This document shows, piece by piece, positions 11,979 to 23,540 of a stretch of 64,000 bases of DNA. The notes under the pieces were generated by a model. The model worked only from the letters and a program-made list of their open reading frames with translations, did no database searches and was not told the DNA's origin. The stretch comes from Annona cherimola (lineage: Eukaryota; Streptophyta; Magnoliopsida; Magnoliales; Annonaceae), in the NCBI GenBank assembly GCA_030490835.1, contig CM059971.1:23863817-23927816 (forward strand), read 5' to 3'. Positions within the stretch are counted from its first letter, which is position 1, and each line of letters starts with the position of its first letter. Both the position numbers and the translations under genes were made by a program.

Positions 11979-13190
11979 TGAGATTATCTCTTTTTAATTG
12001 GTTTTGATGATAACAAATGGATATGCCTTTGGGCTTTTGATTTTGAATTAGTGAAATTGTGTTTAAGACTCTTGAAAAGGATTTTTAAAAGTATGGTGTG
12101 TTTATAAAATTATCATATTGAGTGTATAACACAATTTGTAGTAAGATGGGTGCCAAATCCATGAATAATTTGAGAACGGAATATGCTTGGAAGAATCTTA
12201 AAATATACTTGATTGATAACTTCGCTTGGATTATGATATTGAATGTGCTTTTTTAAATATGCTTAATCTTGAATAAAGAATGGTATATTCGTTTATGATT
12301 ATTTTGAGTTGATTAATATGCTTAAAGAAGGACTTTTTCAAAATTTTGAATTTTGCAAAAAATAAGAAAAAAGGTCAACCTTTTTATTTAGAAAAGGTTA
12401 ATTTATTCATGCTGAAAATACATTAACTTCTCTAAAGCTTAAAAAGGTTGGCCTTTTGACAAGAACCTGTTTTTTCCGAGTTAAGAAGTTTCAAATTTCA
12501 AAGAATTGAGATATACATGGAGACCTTTTGGTTTATTTTCTAAGCCACATTTCAAGTGATTAAGATGCTATAAGAGAGGACTTGGATAGTTTAGAAGGAA
12601 TCAAAAATTAAGGAAAGACCCCCAAGTGTAGATTTGAAAAATCCAAAGTATTTTATTGTGATATTGTTTTCTATGGAGGTTCAAAGGAGAAGTTGAAGTT
12701 GCAATCTCTTGAAGAGTTGCTCCTCTTGCAAATATTCTAAATTGGTATATTTGACATTTAAAGTTTTATTCTTTTATTACATTAGTGTTAATAGTGATCA
12801 AACAAAGAGAAAAGTTGTAATACCTTGGTATCGATGATGTCAAACTAAGAGAAAGTGAATCAAAATGTCGATTACTTAACAAGTCTGCTTGGAGCTTAGT
12901 ACTAATTTAGACAAATGAACAAAATGTACTACTATAACTTATGTGTTAAAGTTGACCAGTAGAAACTAATTTAGGCAGATGAACAAAATATACTACTATA
13001 ACTTATATGTTAAAGTTGACTAGTAGAACCTAAATCTTATATGCTTGAAGAGTGGAGTATGATAGGGAGATCTAAACCATTATATGTACTTTTGTCTTTA
13101 TGGTTCGATTCTATTATTATGGAGTCTATGTTTGCTTAATTTATATCATTTTTACAAAGTTCTTTAAGTAGCCATCACATGAGACCAATA
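11979..13190 (+). repeat. 5' LTR of element A
   Basis: Begins TGAGATTATC and ends GAGACCAATA (expected CA end mutated). It shares ordered blocks with 16970-18160, for example TTGGTTTTGAT, GAAATTGTGTTT, AAAGTATGGTGT and TTTGCTT. It also contains an AAAAGGTCAACCTTTTT-like palindromic segment near 12370 and a related one near 12450. Confidence 0.8.
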
Positions 13191-13399
13191 AGTAGTATCA
13201 AAAAAGAGTTCTTTAAATTTAATGAAGAGATCATATGACTAATAAAAGAATTCATTGTGGTTACTTTGAAGGTTATTTTATTATATGTTCCCCTAATAGT
13301 TCAAATTTTCTATGATGAAAAGTTAGAATAAAGATGTTTCTTATAGAATATAATATTAGACTGTAAAGAGTCATTGAACTTATCTAGATATGACATTCT

Positions 13400-14260
13400 T
13401 ATTTTTCTAAATTGACAACAACTAAATAAATTCAATTAAATGCTAAAGCTTTAAATATTTTATATTGGTCTCTTTCTCCATCTGAATTCAATAAGATTTC
13501 TTCTTGTGTTTCTACAAAAAAGGTATGAGATACTCTTATAATCACAGATAAAAAATATCACAAGTAAAAAAGTTTAACATTAATATGCTCATGTATGACT
13601 GAGTTATTTGCAATGAAACCTACTAAATCTGTTTCCGAGATGTTTTGTAGATTCACTGATACTATGAATAATTTTAAAGGTTTTGGAAAGTCAATTATTA
13701 TATTTGAATGGGTCAAGAATGTACTTTGATATTCACCTACAACATGAATTGCCAAAGTGATTATAATTAAGGAGGCCAAAGATCTCACCATTATGATTGT
13801 CGATCAATTAATTAGTTCTTTAATGACAAATGAAATTATTCTAAAAAAGACAAATAAAAATGTTAAATGAAAAAGTCACTAGTTTAAAAGTTAATTTAAA
13901 TATTTTTCAAATAATGTAGGTGATTATAATGATGATGATGATGATGATGAAGTTGCAACACTCATTGAGAAATTTAGGAAGTTCATTACTAAAAATAGGT
14001 CGATTAGGAACAAAATTATAGCAGCAAGGTGAATTCAAAAGAATGTTATCAACATGATCATGCAAAGGTATGAATCTGAGAAGAAATATACCAATCTAAT
14101 AAAGATAAGATATTTCAACTATGGAGAATATGAACATCTCAAGACTTCATGCTCTTTTCCATAGATTAAGAACTCAAACTTCAAATTCAAGAAAAGTGAA
14201 AGCTATAAACCTTTGAGTGGTAGTGATTTCTCTCTTTCTGTTAGTTCTAAATCTGATGAT
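13400..14260 (+). pseudogene. Element A gag remnant (UBN2-type) with degraded zinc knuckle
   Basis: Translation in shifting frames gives recognisable pieces of a copia gag: WSLSPSEFNKISSC (about 13465), then FAMKPTKSVSEMFCRFTDT and NNFKGFGKS (about 13605-13690), then ITNALKG-like and LISSLMTNE pieces, and finally a knuckle region YFNYGEYEHLKTSC (about 14112-14153). In the knuckle the first two Cys of the CX2CX4HX4C pattern read as Tyr. Several stops interrupt it, so no functional capsid protein can be made. Confidence 0.7.
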
Positions 14261-14454
14261 GAAATAGTTTAAATTATAGAACATATGAATATTGATTTTA
14301 TGGTAGATCACTCTAATAATGATCTAGATCAAAGGTAAGTTTTATTGATACCATTAAATTTTAAAAAACATAAAGAATTATTTCATGAATTCACCATTAT
14401 ATTTGAATAGGTATCAAAAATATAAATTTTCTATTTTGCAAGAAACTAAAATAA

Positions 14455-14530
14455 GTTGGTAAATGGATAGTAATTGCTCTCATCACATGACTAGTAAAAA
14501 TAAAAGATCAAGATAAGATTGATTTTTGAG
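14455..14530 (+). pseudogene. Element A aspartic protease trace
   Basis: The segment reads W-stop-MDSNCSHHMTSK, matching the copia protease signature W-x-MDSGCSRHMT with the active-site Gly read as Asn and a stop two residues before it. No integrase or RT follows it before the accessory ORF at 15391. Confidence 0.65.
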
Positions 14531-15390
14531 ATAATAATAAAAAAATATAAGTATGAAAATAAATAGAGATATAACGTTTTGAGGTAAGATTTCATTCAAG
14601 CTTATATGCAATGCTTGAAATTTGTTCTAATTGAAGATCAATTAAAGACATTTTTATTAACCACTTCTTTATAAAAATGTGAATAAATTAAAAGGAAATT
14701 AAGTGTTGTTCATCCTATTTGCATGTTCATTTGAGAAAATGGATTAAATTGAGCATAAATATCTCAAAATTTTTATTTTTTGAAATCGACGTAAAAATGT
14801 CAATAGTTTTTGTTGAAAAGGTCGATGATTTTGTTTGAGTAGAGAAAAATAAAAATAATTTAAAAGATATATATTTTTATTTCAAAATTTTTTTAAGGCT
14901 TAGACAACTTAGCAATTTGAGGTTATTTGGTTGGTATCCTAAATCAATAAGATAAATTTTTTCTATATTAATTTCTTCCATTATGTTTATTTTATTTGAG
15001 GTTGTTATTATTCCCCATGTTCTTCCTTTTCATTTCTATTCTCTATTTTTCTCTTGCTTTCAAAAATGGAAAGTCACTTTTGAATTTGATTCTTCATTAT
15101 TTCTATTGATTATTCATTATGAATGTCATACATTTAGTATCTATCCACTATGCATCCTTCATTACAATCAAAACACATCACTCTTCTAACCAAAAGTCTA
15201 GCCAAACGATCTAATCTTGCCTAGCTAAAACCTTATTATCACTTAGCCAAAAGCTTAACCATCATTTTTAGTCAAAATTCTAGACTAAAACTAACTAGCC
15301 AAAATCACAACCTAACCTAAGTCAGATTAATTTTGCAAAAACCATGTCTTTCTTGAAAACTAGTCTTTCAAAACCCTTTTTCATCCTAAA
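14531..15390. other. Element A: noncoding gap where integrase/RT would be expected
   Basis: About 860 bp of AT-rich DNA between the protease remnant and the accessory ORF. I found no integrase DDE motif or YVDD box. It is either a deletion of pol or the natural spacer of a non-autonomous element. Confidence 0.5.
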
Positions 15391-16635
15391 ATGAATTTAA
15401 TAATTGAGATGACTCCCACTAAATCTGATTTTAAAATAGCTAGCCAAAAGAAAGGGAAGAGGAAAGTCGGTGATATATTTCCTTCGGAATCTCTTACCAA
15501 GGTTAGAAGAAATCTAGAAATTATCTTTAAGGTAAGAAGAAATATAAAGACAAGAACATCCAAATGTGCATCTCCTCCATCCTAAGTTTCATTGATAAAA
15601 ACAATTCGCACAAAAATTCAAGCTCACAAAAGTTTCAACCTCAACATTATTCAAGAGTGAAAAGCATGAAAAAAATATCAAATCAAAATTATTTCAAGAA
15701 AAAGTTTTTTATGTTCAACTTGAGAAATCAAATGATGATACAAATATGTTGAAGGGTACAATTTTATTTGTTGTTGAAGAACTTACTTCTATAATGAATT
15801 TGTCTTATAAAATATTTCTTATTTGGTTATTCAAGCTTATTTTTCTAGATTTGAGATGGGAAGGATTCATTGAACCCAACTCCTATAGTATAATTGAAAA
15901 TTTTTATTCAAAAAAATTAGATACAAATAAGTTAATGATGGAAACTAGCTTTCAACGTTCAAAGAGAAGATGACTTCAACTGATATGGGACCTTACGACA
16001 AAACCTTACGACAAAGAAGGTAAATGTTAAGGTAAAATAGAAAGGAATCTGATAAGAAATGTAAAGAACCATCTCCTTTAAATCTTTTAAATATGATGAC
16101 ATTATTGAAATTTTCATTAAAAAAATACTTAAACATTTATACTCCAAACCTTCTACTAAAATCATATCTAAATTTTCTACGATAGATCACAAAGTGGACT
16201 TGACTATTTTGAATAGGTTCCTAACTAGTTAATTTGCTTTGTTTTATTCCCATCTTGATTTTTTTAAGAAAGGATGTTATAGGGTGCAAGTTTAGTAAAA
16301 TATCTTATTGTTGCAATGCTTCCTCAAAAAGAAATCAATTCTACATTTCAAATTATTTTCTCTAGACTATTCACTTGTCTCAAACTTTCATCTTTAAAAA
16401 CCCTAAATACATTGCTCAAACGAACAAATGGACTATCTTTGTGTAGAAAGTTTTTATTCAAAAGTTCATTTTAGGTCAATCTTCAAAAAAAAAATCAAAG
16501 AAGTCACTTCCATCAAAAAGAAATTTCTCTCTTCAATCAAGAAAGCTCAATGTATCATTTAGTACTAAGTTTAATATAGTCTCTAAAGAAGAAGAGAAAG
16601 ATGAGGTCACACCTTGTCAGAAGAAGAATAATTAA
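15391..16635 (+). pseudogene. Element A accessory 3' ORF remnant
   Basis: Pieces in several frames are homologous, in order, to the accessory ORF at 61075-62950. The N-terminal part has KSDFKIASQKKGKRKVGD (about 15415); the middle has GFIEPNSYSIIE (about 15860); the C-terminal part is Lys/Ser-rich with SSKKKSKKSLPSKRN, STKFN and an acidic EEEKDEVTPC (about 16470-16625). The central domain seen in the other copies seems deleted near 15700-15800. It is placed between the pol position and the 3' LTR. Its function is unknown; the basic clusters look like nuclear localisation signals, which is an inference. Confidence 0.65.
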
Positions 16636-16969
16636 GATATTTTATCAAAATAATGCTTGCCAAAAAGACCCTTTTTAATTTTTAAAATTCCTACAATACC
16701 ATTTTAATTTTTCAAAATATTTCTCATGACTTACTAATGTTTGTTTAATTTTGTTAAACTCTTGTATTATTGCACTTTGAACACGGTAGCGCTATACTTT
16801 ATGATTTATCATTAATGACAAATGATTTATCTTCATGACTAAATCAATTTTTGCTAATGACAAAAAGAGGAAGGAATACAACCATTATGAAAATGGTGAT
16901 AGGAAAAGCAATATTTAACAATGGTTATATGTATTTTATCATCATCGAAAAAGGGAGAATATAAAATTA

Positions 16970-18160
16970 TGTGATTAACTTTTTTTATTGGTTTTGATAA
17001 TGAAAAAATTATATGCTTTTATGCTATTGATTTTGATTTTATGAAATTGTGTTTGATGCTCTTGAAATTTTTTTTGAAAAGTATGGTGTATTTGTGAAAC
17101 TATCATATTGAGTTTGTAATACAATTTGTAATAAGATAAGTTTGTAATCCATGGACAACTTGAGAATGGAATACGCTTATTGGAATGCTTTAAATAATCT
17201 TGAAATATGCTTAATTAATAATCTCACCTGGAATATGTTTTTTGGATATGTTTAATCTCGAATAAAGAGTGATATATTCGTTTATGATTATCTTGAGCGG
17301 ATTAACATGCTTGAAATCAGATTTTTTTCCTAAATTTTAGAGTTTGTAAAAATAAGGGAAAATGTCGACTTTTTATTTGGAAAAGCTCAACCTTTTGATG
17401 CCGAAAACACCTTGACTTCTTTATAGCTCAAAAAGGTTGACACGTTGACAGAAAACATCCAACGTTTTTTGAGTAGTAGATTTTCAAATTTCAAAGAGTT
17501 AGGATATACATCAAGATACCCTATCTTTTAGGCCATATTTTAAGTGATCAAGAGGCGATAAAAGGACGACTTAGAAGAGCTAGAAGGAATTAAAAGTTAA
17601 AAAAACCACGTAATGGAAATTCGAAAGACTTGAAATTATTTTATTATGATATTACTTTTTATGAAAGTTCAAAGAAGAAACTAAAGTTACAAATTCTTGA
17701 ATGTGTTGCTGTTGAAAATTCAAAGCTACAAGTGTTTAACAATTAAAAAGTTGCTACTTTTGTAGATATGTTAAATCGGTTTACTTTTCATTTAAATTTT
17801 TATTTTATGTATTACTTTAGTATTGATGACAATCAAATCAAGAGAAAATTTATGTGCTTTTCTATTGATGATGATTAAATCAAGAAGTAAATCAAAGTGT
17901 TGATTACTTCATGAGTCTACCTGAAGCTTAGTATTAATTCAGAAGATAATTGAACAAACTTTGCCACTATAACTTATGTGTCAAAGTTTACTAATGGAAT
18001 CCAAGTCCTATGTGCATGGAGAACAGAGTAGAATAGGGAGATTCAAACTACTATATGCAATCTTATTTTTATGGTTTGATTCCATTATTGTGCAGTATAT
18101 GTTTGCTTGATACGTATATCTTACTAAAGTTCTTTGAATAGCCATCACAAGAGACCAAAA
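16970..18160 (+). repeat. 3' LTR of element A with preceding polypurine tract
   Basis: Begins TGTGATTAAC directly after the polypurine stretch AAAAAGGGAGAAT (16948-16960) and ends near GAGACCAAAA. It is homologous along its length to 11979-13190 but with many substitutions and small indels, so the insertion is old. Confidence 0.8.
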
Positions 18161-19709
18161 AAATATCAATCGTTTAGGTAGGAGACTAAATTTTATCTAA
18201 AGCAAATATGTGTATGGTCACATTTGCTAATTTCAACCAAATAAAATTAGGAGTGTAACTTAGGTCGATTCATTTTAGGTAGTGGTCTATCCTACCCATC
18301 TCCTATTTGTGGAAAGCCTACCATACTTTACTCAATTAACCCTACTTTATACATTACCCGTACAGGTCAGTTAAGTTCTAGTTCTAAGTCAGTTCCTTCA
18401 ATATCTGGTAAGTGTTAAGCTATATTTAAAAACTATTTGTCAATTATTACTTTATTAAAACTGACATTTATAGTCATCTACGAAATATTAAAATTATCAT
18501 TAGACAAAGTCACACAAATAAAACTTTTATAGCCATAAATATAGGGCAAATTCCTTATATCACTAAGAAATTTATCCATAATTTCACTTATACCTACGAA
18601 CTTTTAAAAATTCTGTCATTGAATTTTCTACTTAATGTCATATATACCCTAGTCAACATTGACCCATTAGTTGGCCTATTAACCATGGTGAAATGAAAAT
18701 TTTATCTCTGTTTCTCTTCAACTATAGCCACATGCATAGAGCTTTGCCTCCCTGCTGCTGTTCGTCTCTTTCATCTCTTAGTAGGCATGTGAGGGGTAAA
18801 TCTGTGGAAATTCATGGTTGCCATGATTTGACTTCATCATAAATGGAGAAGAAGCTTGCTTAGCTGCTTATTAGACAAATGGATTTTCGATAGGAACCAG
18901 TAACAACTGCCGAACATATGGCAAAAGATGGTGGGGAGATTTATCTATCCGCTATTAATGAAAAATGCTAAAAACACGGTGGCACAAGATGACGAGTGGT
19001 AGAAGATGGTGAATCTAGCTAGAATAGCAGAGATTCATTGTCTATTGTCCATGCCCTTTTGGGTCTCCATCCCCTGTTCCAGTAGCTAACACTTCTGGCA
19101 TCTAAAATTGAAGATGCCCCTATGTCATTTCCTCTAATTGAGATCCAAGTACAAGATGTAAAGTGGGGCCATCCCTAAAAAAATGGCTAAAAAGGTATTC
19201 TATTAGAAGATTTTAAAGTGATATGAAATTTAGCTCTAATTTATTTGCTCTTGATGGTTATGGTTCAAAACAAAAACATGAAAGAAGAATCCATGGTTCT
19301 TAAGATTGTAATGATGCACCTTAGGTATTTACTTATAAATCAAGCAAGCAGAAGCCTAGACAAAAGTGTGCAATACAGCAATTTGAAGCATCTCAGTAGC
19401 ACAGTTCTAGCATTGTCTCTGGTAATGTTGTTTCATCTAAGACCCAAAAAGCAAGCGATTAAAATCAATCCAAACAGCCCTAGTGAATACAACATGAGTT
19501 GCTTACTACACTCATGGGTATGAATTCATGCCACAGATGGGTGTGTTAGCACCTTTGCATATGGAAACCATGGCACAACGTTGTCAACTTCTCCGCCTTT
19601 TGCATTTTGCTATCGCCAAATCTGTCCTAGTCATTTCTTTCATAACATCTTTATTTGCCTAAAGATTGGCACAAAAGGAGAAGAAGATGCGCTGCTTTCG
19701 TCATTAAAG
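18161..19709. other. Intergenic DNA with possible decayed coding fragment
   Basis: The first ~500 bp are AT-rich and featureless. From about 18720 to 19709 base composition is more balanced, with several short frames that look like broken exons. I recognise no family. The solo LTR at 19710 interrupts the right side of this stretch. Confidence 0.35.
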
Positions 19710-21039
19710 TGTTGGTCTCAAGTTTATGGCAAAACTCAAGAGAGGAGGGGTAAATTGGATTCTTAAAAATTCTTTTTGTAATAGAAGCTTAACCCCTTGT
19801 AAGTTTAATCCCCTTGATGAAATGTGCTATGAGATAGAATGAGAGGGTGCAAATGAAATATAAAAAGCAAGCAATCAAACTACACAAGAGACAACAATAT
19901 ATAGCGGTTCGAGCGACCTTCCCTACTCCACTCTTCCAAGCACACACCTATTGTATCTTAGGTTCTATTATTGTATATTCAATACAATCTAGAGCACCCA
20001 TTCTTTTCTAGATTCTAGCTCTATGGGACATATACAATAATTGCTTGTTGGTGAGACCAACTCCAACCAACCAATTCTAATTTGTTGGTGAGACAAATTC
20101 AAACTAATCAAGCAAAACCCGTTAGTGAGACAAACTCAAACCAACTCCCTATTTTGCTTCTTCTTGAATTTAGTCTCCAACATCGATCTAAGGCAACAAC
20201 ACAAAATAAAATAGACAAAAGAGAATTTACACTTTATAATGTGTAATCAATCAGCTCTGGAAGCTCCTTGTTATGTGAAAAAGATGATTTTGTAAGCTTA
20301 CTTGAAGTAATAACACTTGAAGTTTCATAGTTGTTCAAATAGCTTCAATAGTTGTTCAAATGACTTCAACACTTTCGAATAATGAAAGGTATAAGCACAT
20401 CTCATGTTTCTCTTTTTCTTTTCCTCTTTTCCTATTATTCATATTCATACTTCAATGATATTTATAGAGAAAAAAAGATCTAGTCGTTGGAGTAGAGGTT
20501 GACGCGCGTTTAATACTCTAACGTTTAAATTTTTAACCATTATAGGTTGAAGTCGCAAGTGGAGTCTACTTGGGATGAGTGGAGTTGACTTGGGATGGGT
20601 GAAGTCGACTTGGGTTGCGACTTTGCTTTGGTTAAAACTTGTCATCCACTTGCTGTCCAAAATTTTGCCTTCGAAGTTGCAGGCGAAATTGACTTGAGTT
20701 GAGACTTCACCCAAGTCGCAAGTGAAGTCGATTGGGGTTCGAACTTCATTTCGCTATCTGTTTGAAGTTGCAAGCGAAGTCAACTCGGGTGTGGGACTTT
20801 ACTCAAGTCGTAAGTGAAGCTGACTTGGGCTGAGACTTCACTTTGCTGAACTTGCTGTTCATGAACTTGACCTCTTGAAACTTAAATTATTTCACATTTT
20901 CATTTTCATACACATAATTAAAGACAAAATATTTGAGCACACTTACACAAATTAATTAGAATCTTTTTAATGATATTTCAATTATGTGTTAATCATTAAA
21001 ATCAAATTAATCTTTCTTAAAGCAAGCATGTGATCAACA
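19710..21039 (-). mobile_element. Solo LTR of copia family B
   Basis: Starts TGTTGGTCTCAAG and ends TGATCAACA, with the conserved GAGGAGGGGTAAATTGG, AGCGGTTCG and CCTTCCCTACTCCAC blocks and an AAGTCGACTT-type array (20545-20835) seen in the LTRs of element B. The flanking five bases are TAAAG (19705-19709) and AAAAG (21040-21044), matching at four of five. No internal region is present, consistent with LTR-LTR recombination. It is clearly diverged from the LTRs of element B. Confidence 0.8.
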
Positions 21040-21248
21040 AAAAGGAGACAAGGTAGACGATTTTGAGAGAATATGCTACCAAGGCAATTCAGGGATTTTG
21101 AAAATTTTATATTAGTAAAGAAACAAACTTTAAGATTTACTTAACAATGGGAGACGACTTGGGTATATGTGGTATTATATTAGAAAATTTTGAAAGTTCA
21201 TTGATATAAGTAGAATTATATGCAAAATTTGTGAGTATATAAAGAATT
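21040..21248. other. Spacer between solo LTR and element B
   Basis: Short AT-rich spacer. Its last five bases (GAATT, 21244-21248) are the left target-site duplication of element B. Nothing else is recognised. Confidence 0.6.
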
Positions 21249-22940
21249 TGTTGGTTCCGAGTTGATGACAATTACCTAAGAGAGGAGGGGTGAATTGGGT
21301 AATTAAAAATTTAAAACTTAAATTAGAAACTTTACCCCGGTTTAATTTAATCCCCTTTAATAAGAAAAATAGAAAGCAATAAGATAATGAAAGCGGAAGT
21401 GAAAAACAATAGATAAGGTTTATAGTGGTTCGGGCAACCTTCCCTACTCCACTTTTCCAATCTCACACCCCTTATGACTTGGGTTCCACAATGTATTCCT
21501 CGAATACAACTAGATTTTCCGCTCTATTTTAGATCTATCTCTAGGGGGCATATACAACCAGAGCCTCTACTCTCTTCCAGATTTTAGCTCCATGGGGCTT
21601 ATACAACAAGCAGTACAAAGTAGGTGACGAATTCCGCTCTAATCACAACCCTACTTTGTTACAACTTGATTTGAAACACTAAACTCAAACTAAGCACGAA
21701 AAACTAAATAATAAGACAAAATGAAAGAATTCTACACTTTACAGATTTGTGGAGCAAGTTTCAATTCAAGGAAGAATTCGTAAAAGCAACCAATCGATCC
21801 ACGTTGAGGCAAACAGCAGCGTTGAAGCTTGTTCTTCCTTTGAAAGTGTATAGATCACTCAAATGTAGAAGAAAGTTGAATATAAGTCTTAGAAGCACTA
21901 TTTTTCTCTTTTTCAGCTCTATCTTGTGTATTTCTACGTTTGCTTGAGTGTTTATACGTAGAGGAGGAAAAGTTTTGAATGTTATGAAGTTCGTTGGCGC
22001 GTAATAAATTCGTCAATGTTAAAAAATTCGAACGTTATGACCCCAAGTCGCAGATAGAGTCGACTTCGGGTGCTACTTCACCCAAGTCGCATGCTAGAGT
22101 CGACTTCGAGTGCGAATTCGGCTGTGCTTAGGCTGTTCAAGTTCTTCCTCGGGTCGACTTAGCCTTAGACTTGACCCAAGTCGCATATGGAGTCAACTTC
22201 GGTTTCGACTTTGAATTCTTCTAAATTTCAAGTCGGTCTTTTAGGTCGACTTGGTCTGGGACTTGACCCAAGTCGATGCTGGAGTCGACTTAGTTTGCGA
22301 CTTGACCTCCTTTATTTTGCCAAGTGAGCTTAAACTTCCTTGAAACTGTCTTTGCTTAACTTCTTCATCATAAGTGTTCTTTCTTTGATTTTCATCATTC
22401 GAAGTTTTAGTTTATTCACTTTGCATAAAAATTCTTTAGCTTCATGCCTAGGAATCTTGAAAACCTAAATCTTGGTATGCATGAATATGTCTAATTTATA
22501 GTCTTTGATTCAAATGGATTAATCCATGTAACTTGCTTGCCTTTGGACTTATTTTAATCTTCATTTTTTCCAAGTCGAGTGTTTGAGTTGACTTGGCCTT
22601 TGACTTAGCTTTTGAAATTTTCCACTGCCAATTTGAAGTCGATGCTGGAGTCGACTTGGCCTGCGACTTCGCCCAAGTCGCATGCGGAGTCGACTTCATG
22701 TGCGACTTCGGCAACTCTTGGTTCCCAATTTCAACGCTGGACAAAAATAAGGCTTTGAAGTATTTACTGGAGTCGACTTGGGGATCGACTTGGCCTGCCA
22801 TACTTCATATTTTTTATTTTTATACCCTTACACAATGCACAAAACACATTAGTAGCTAAAACTCACTCAAATTGTGTTGTTAATTATCAAAACACATGCT
22901 TTGGATATTTTGCATTTGATTTCAACAATTGTTTCCAATA
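21249..22940 (-). repeat. 3' LTR of element B
   Basis: On the minus strand it begins at 22940 (TATTGG, mutated from TGTTG) and ends at 21249 (CCAACA). It carries GTCGAC-centred palindromes in two clusters (22045-22300 and 22570-22795), followed in sense direction by a conserved block containing GGAAGGTTGCCCGAACCAC. Confidence 0.92.
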
Positions 22941-22955
22941 ATCTCCCCCTTTTTG
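22941..22955 (-). other. Polypurine tract of element B
   Basis: Minus strand reads AAAAAGGGGGAGAT directly against the 3' LTR. This is the canonical second-strand primer position in plant copia elements. Confidence 0.9.
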
Positions 22956-23540
22956 ATGATTGACAAAACCAATTTGAGTTTAAACATTTCAATATTTTAT
23001 TTTATCCTGTTTTGACATTTTTAGGATAATCATAAGTCATTTGCCTTTTGATGTTGGTGAAATTGTCATATATATTTCATTTTCATCATTTGCATATGTT
23101 GTTTCAGATAATCACAAGTTGAATCTTATTCAACCAACCATTTCATTAGTGATCAGAGCAAAACATAATTAATCAAAGCATGAAATAGAGTATTTGTAAT
23201 CAGAGAATAATACAAGTGATAAACTTTGCATAAGTAATCAGAACACAAATAACCTTTTTCATAAACAACTTTTTCATATAAAATTAAAAGTTTCATACAA
23301 GTTTCAAAAGCATAATAGAAAATCTATATACAAGCTACCCAACACAAAATCCTAAAAATCTAAACTCAAAACTTAAACCATTCTCCTCCTTTTTGTCAAT
23401 AAATCAAATAGGGGTTGAATTGGTGAAATTTGGCATATAAGAATGCCGATATAGAGTATGGAGATTGGGAAACACGAGTAGGATGGATAGGTCTGACATG
23501 TGCAGAGGAGTAAAAAGACGATACAGGTGCCTGAGTTGGA
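22956..23540. other. 3' untranslated internal region of element B
   Basis: AT-rich DNA between the accessory ORF remnant and the polypurine tract. No coding signal. Confidence 0.6.

Larger units (their letters stand above)
11979..18160 (+). mobile_element. Element A: decayed, probably non-autonomous Ty1/copia-related LTR retrotransposon with accessory 3' ORF
   Basis: Two related ~1.2-kb terminal repeats (11979-13190 and 16970-18160) lie in direct orientation. A primer-site remnant directly follows the first (about 13191-13200, AGTAGTATCA, compare AGTGGTATCA), and a polypurine tract (AAAAAGGGAGA) lies just before the second. Between them are gag traces (13400-14260), a protease remnant (about 14455) and an accessory ORF remnant (15391-16635). 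I see no integrase or reverse transcriptase. The copy is heavily mutated and no clear target duplication remains. The second copy of the family lies at 59703-62950. Confidence 0.8.

Noticed and set aside
22593..22859. Cys/Asp-rich plus-strand frame and its minus-strand partner
   Set aside because: Translation of the LTR palindrome array (repeated STPA/STW or GVDF units); the same happens at 32008-32255.
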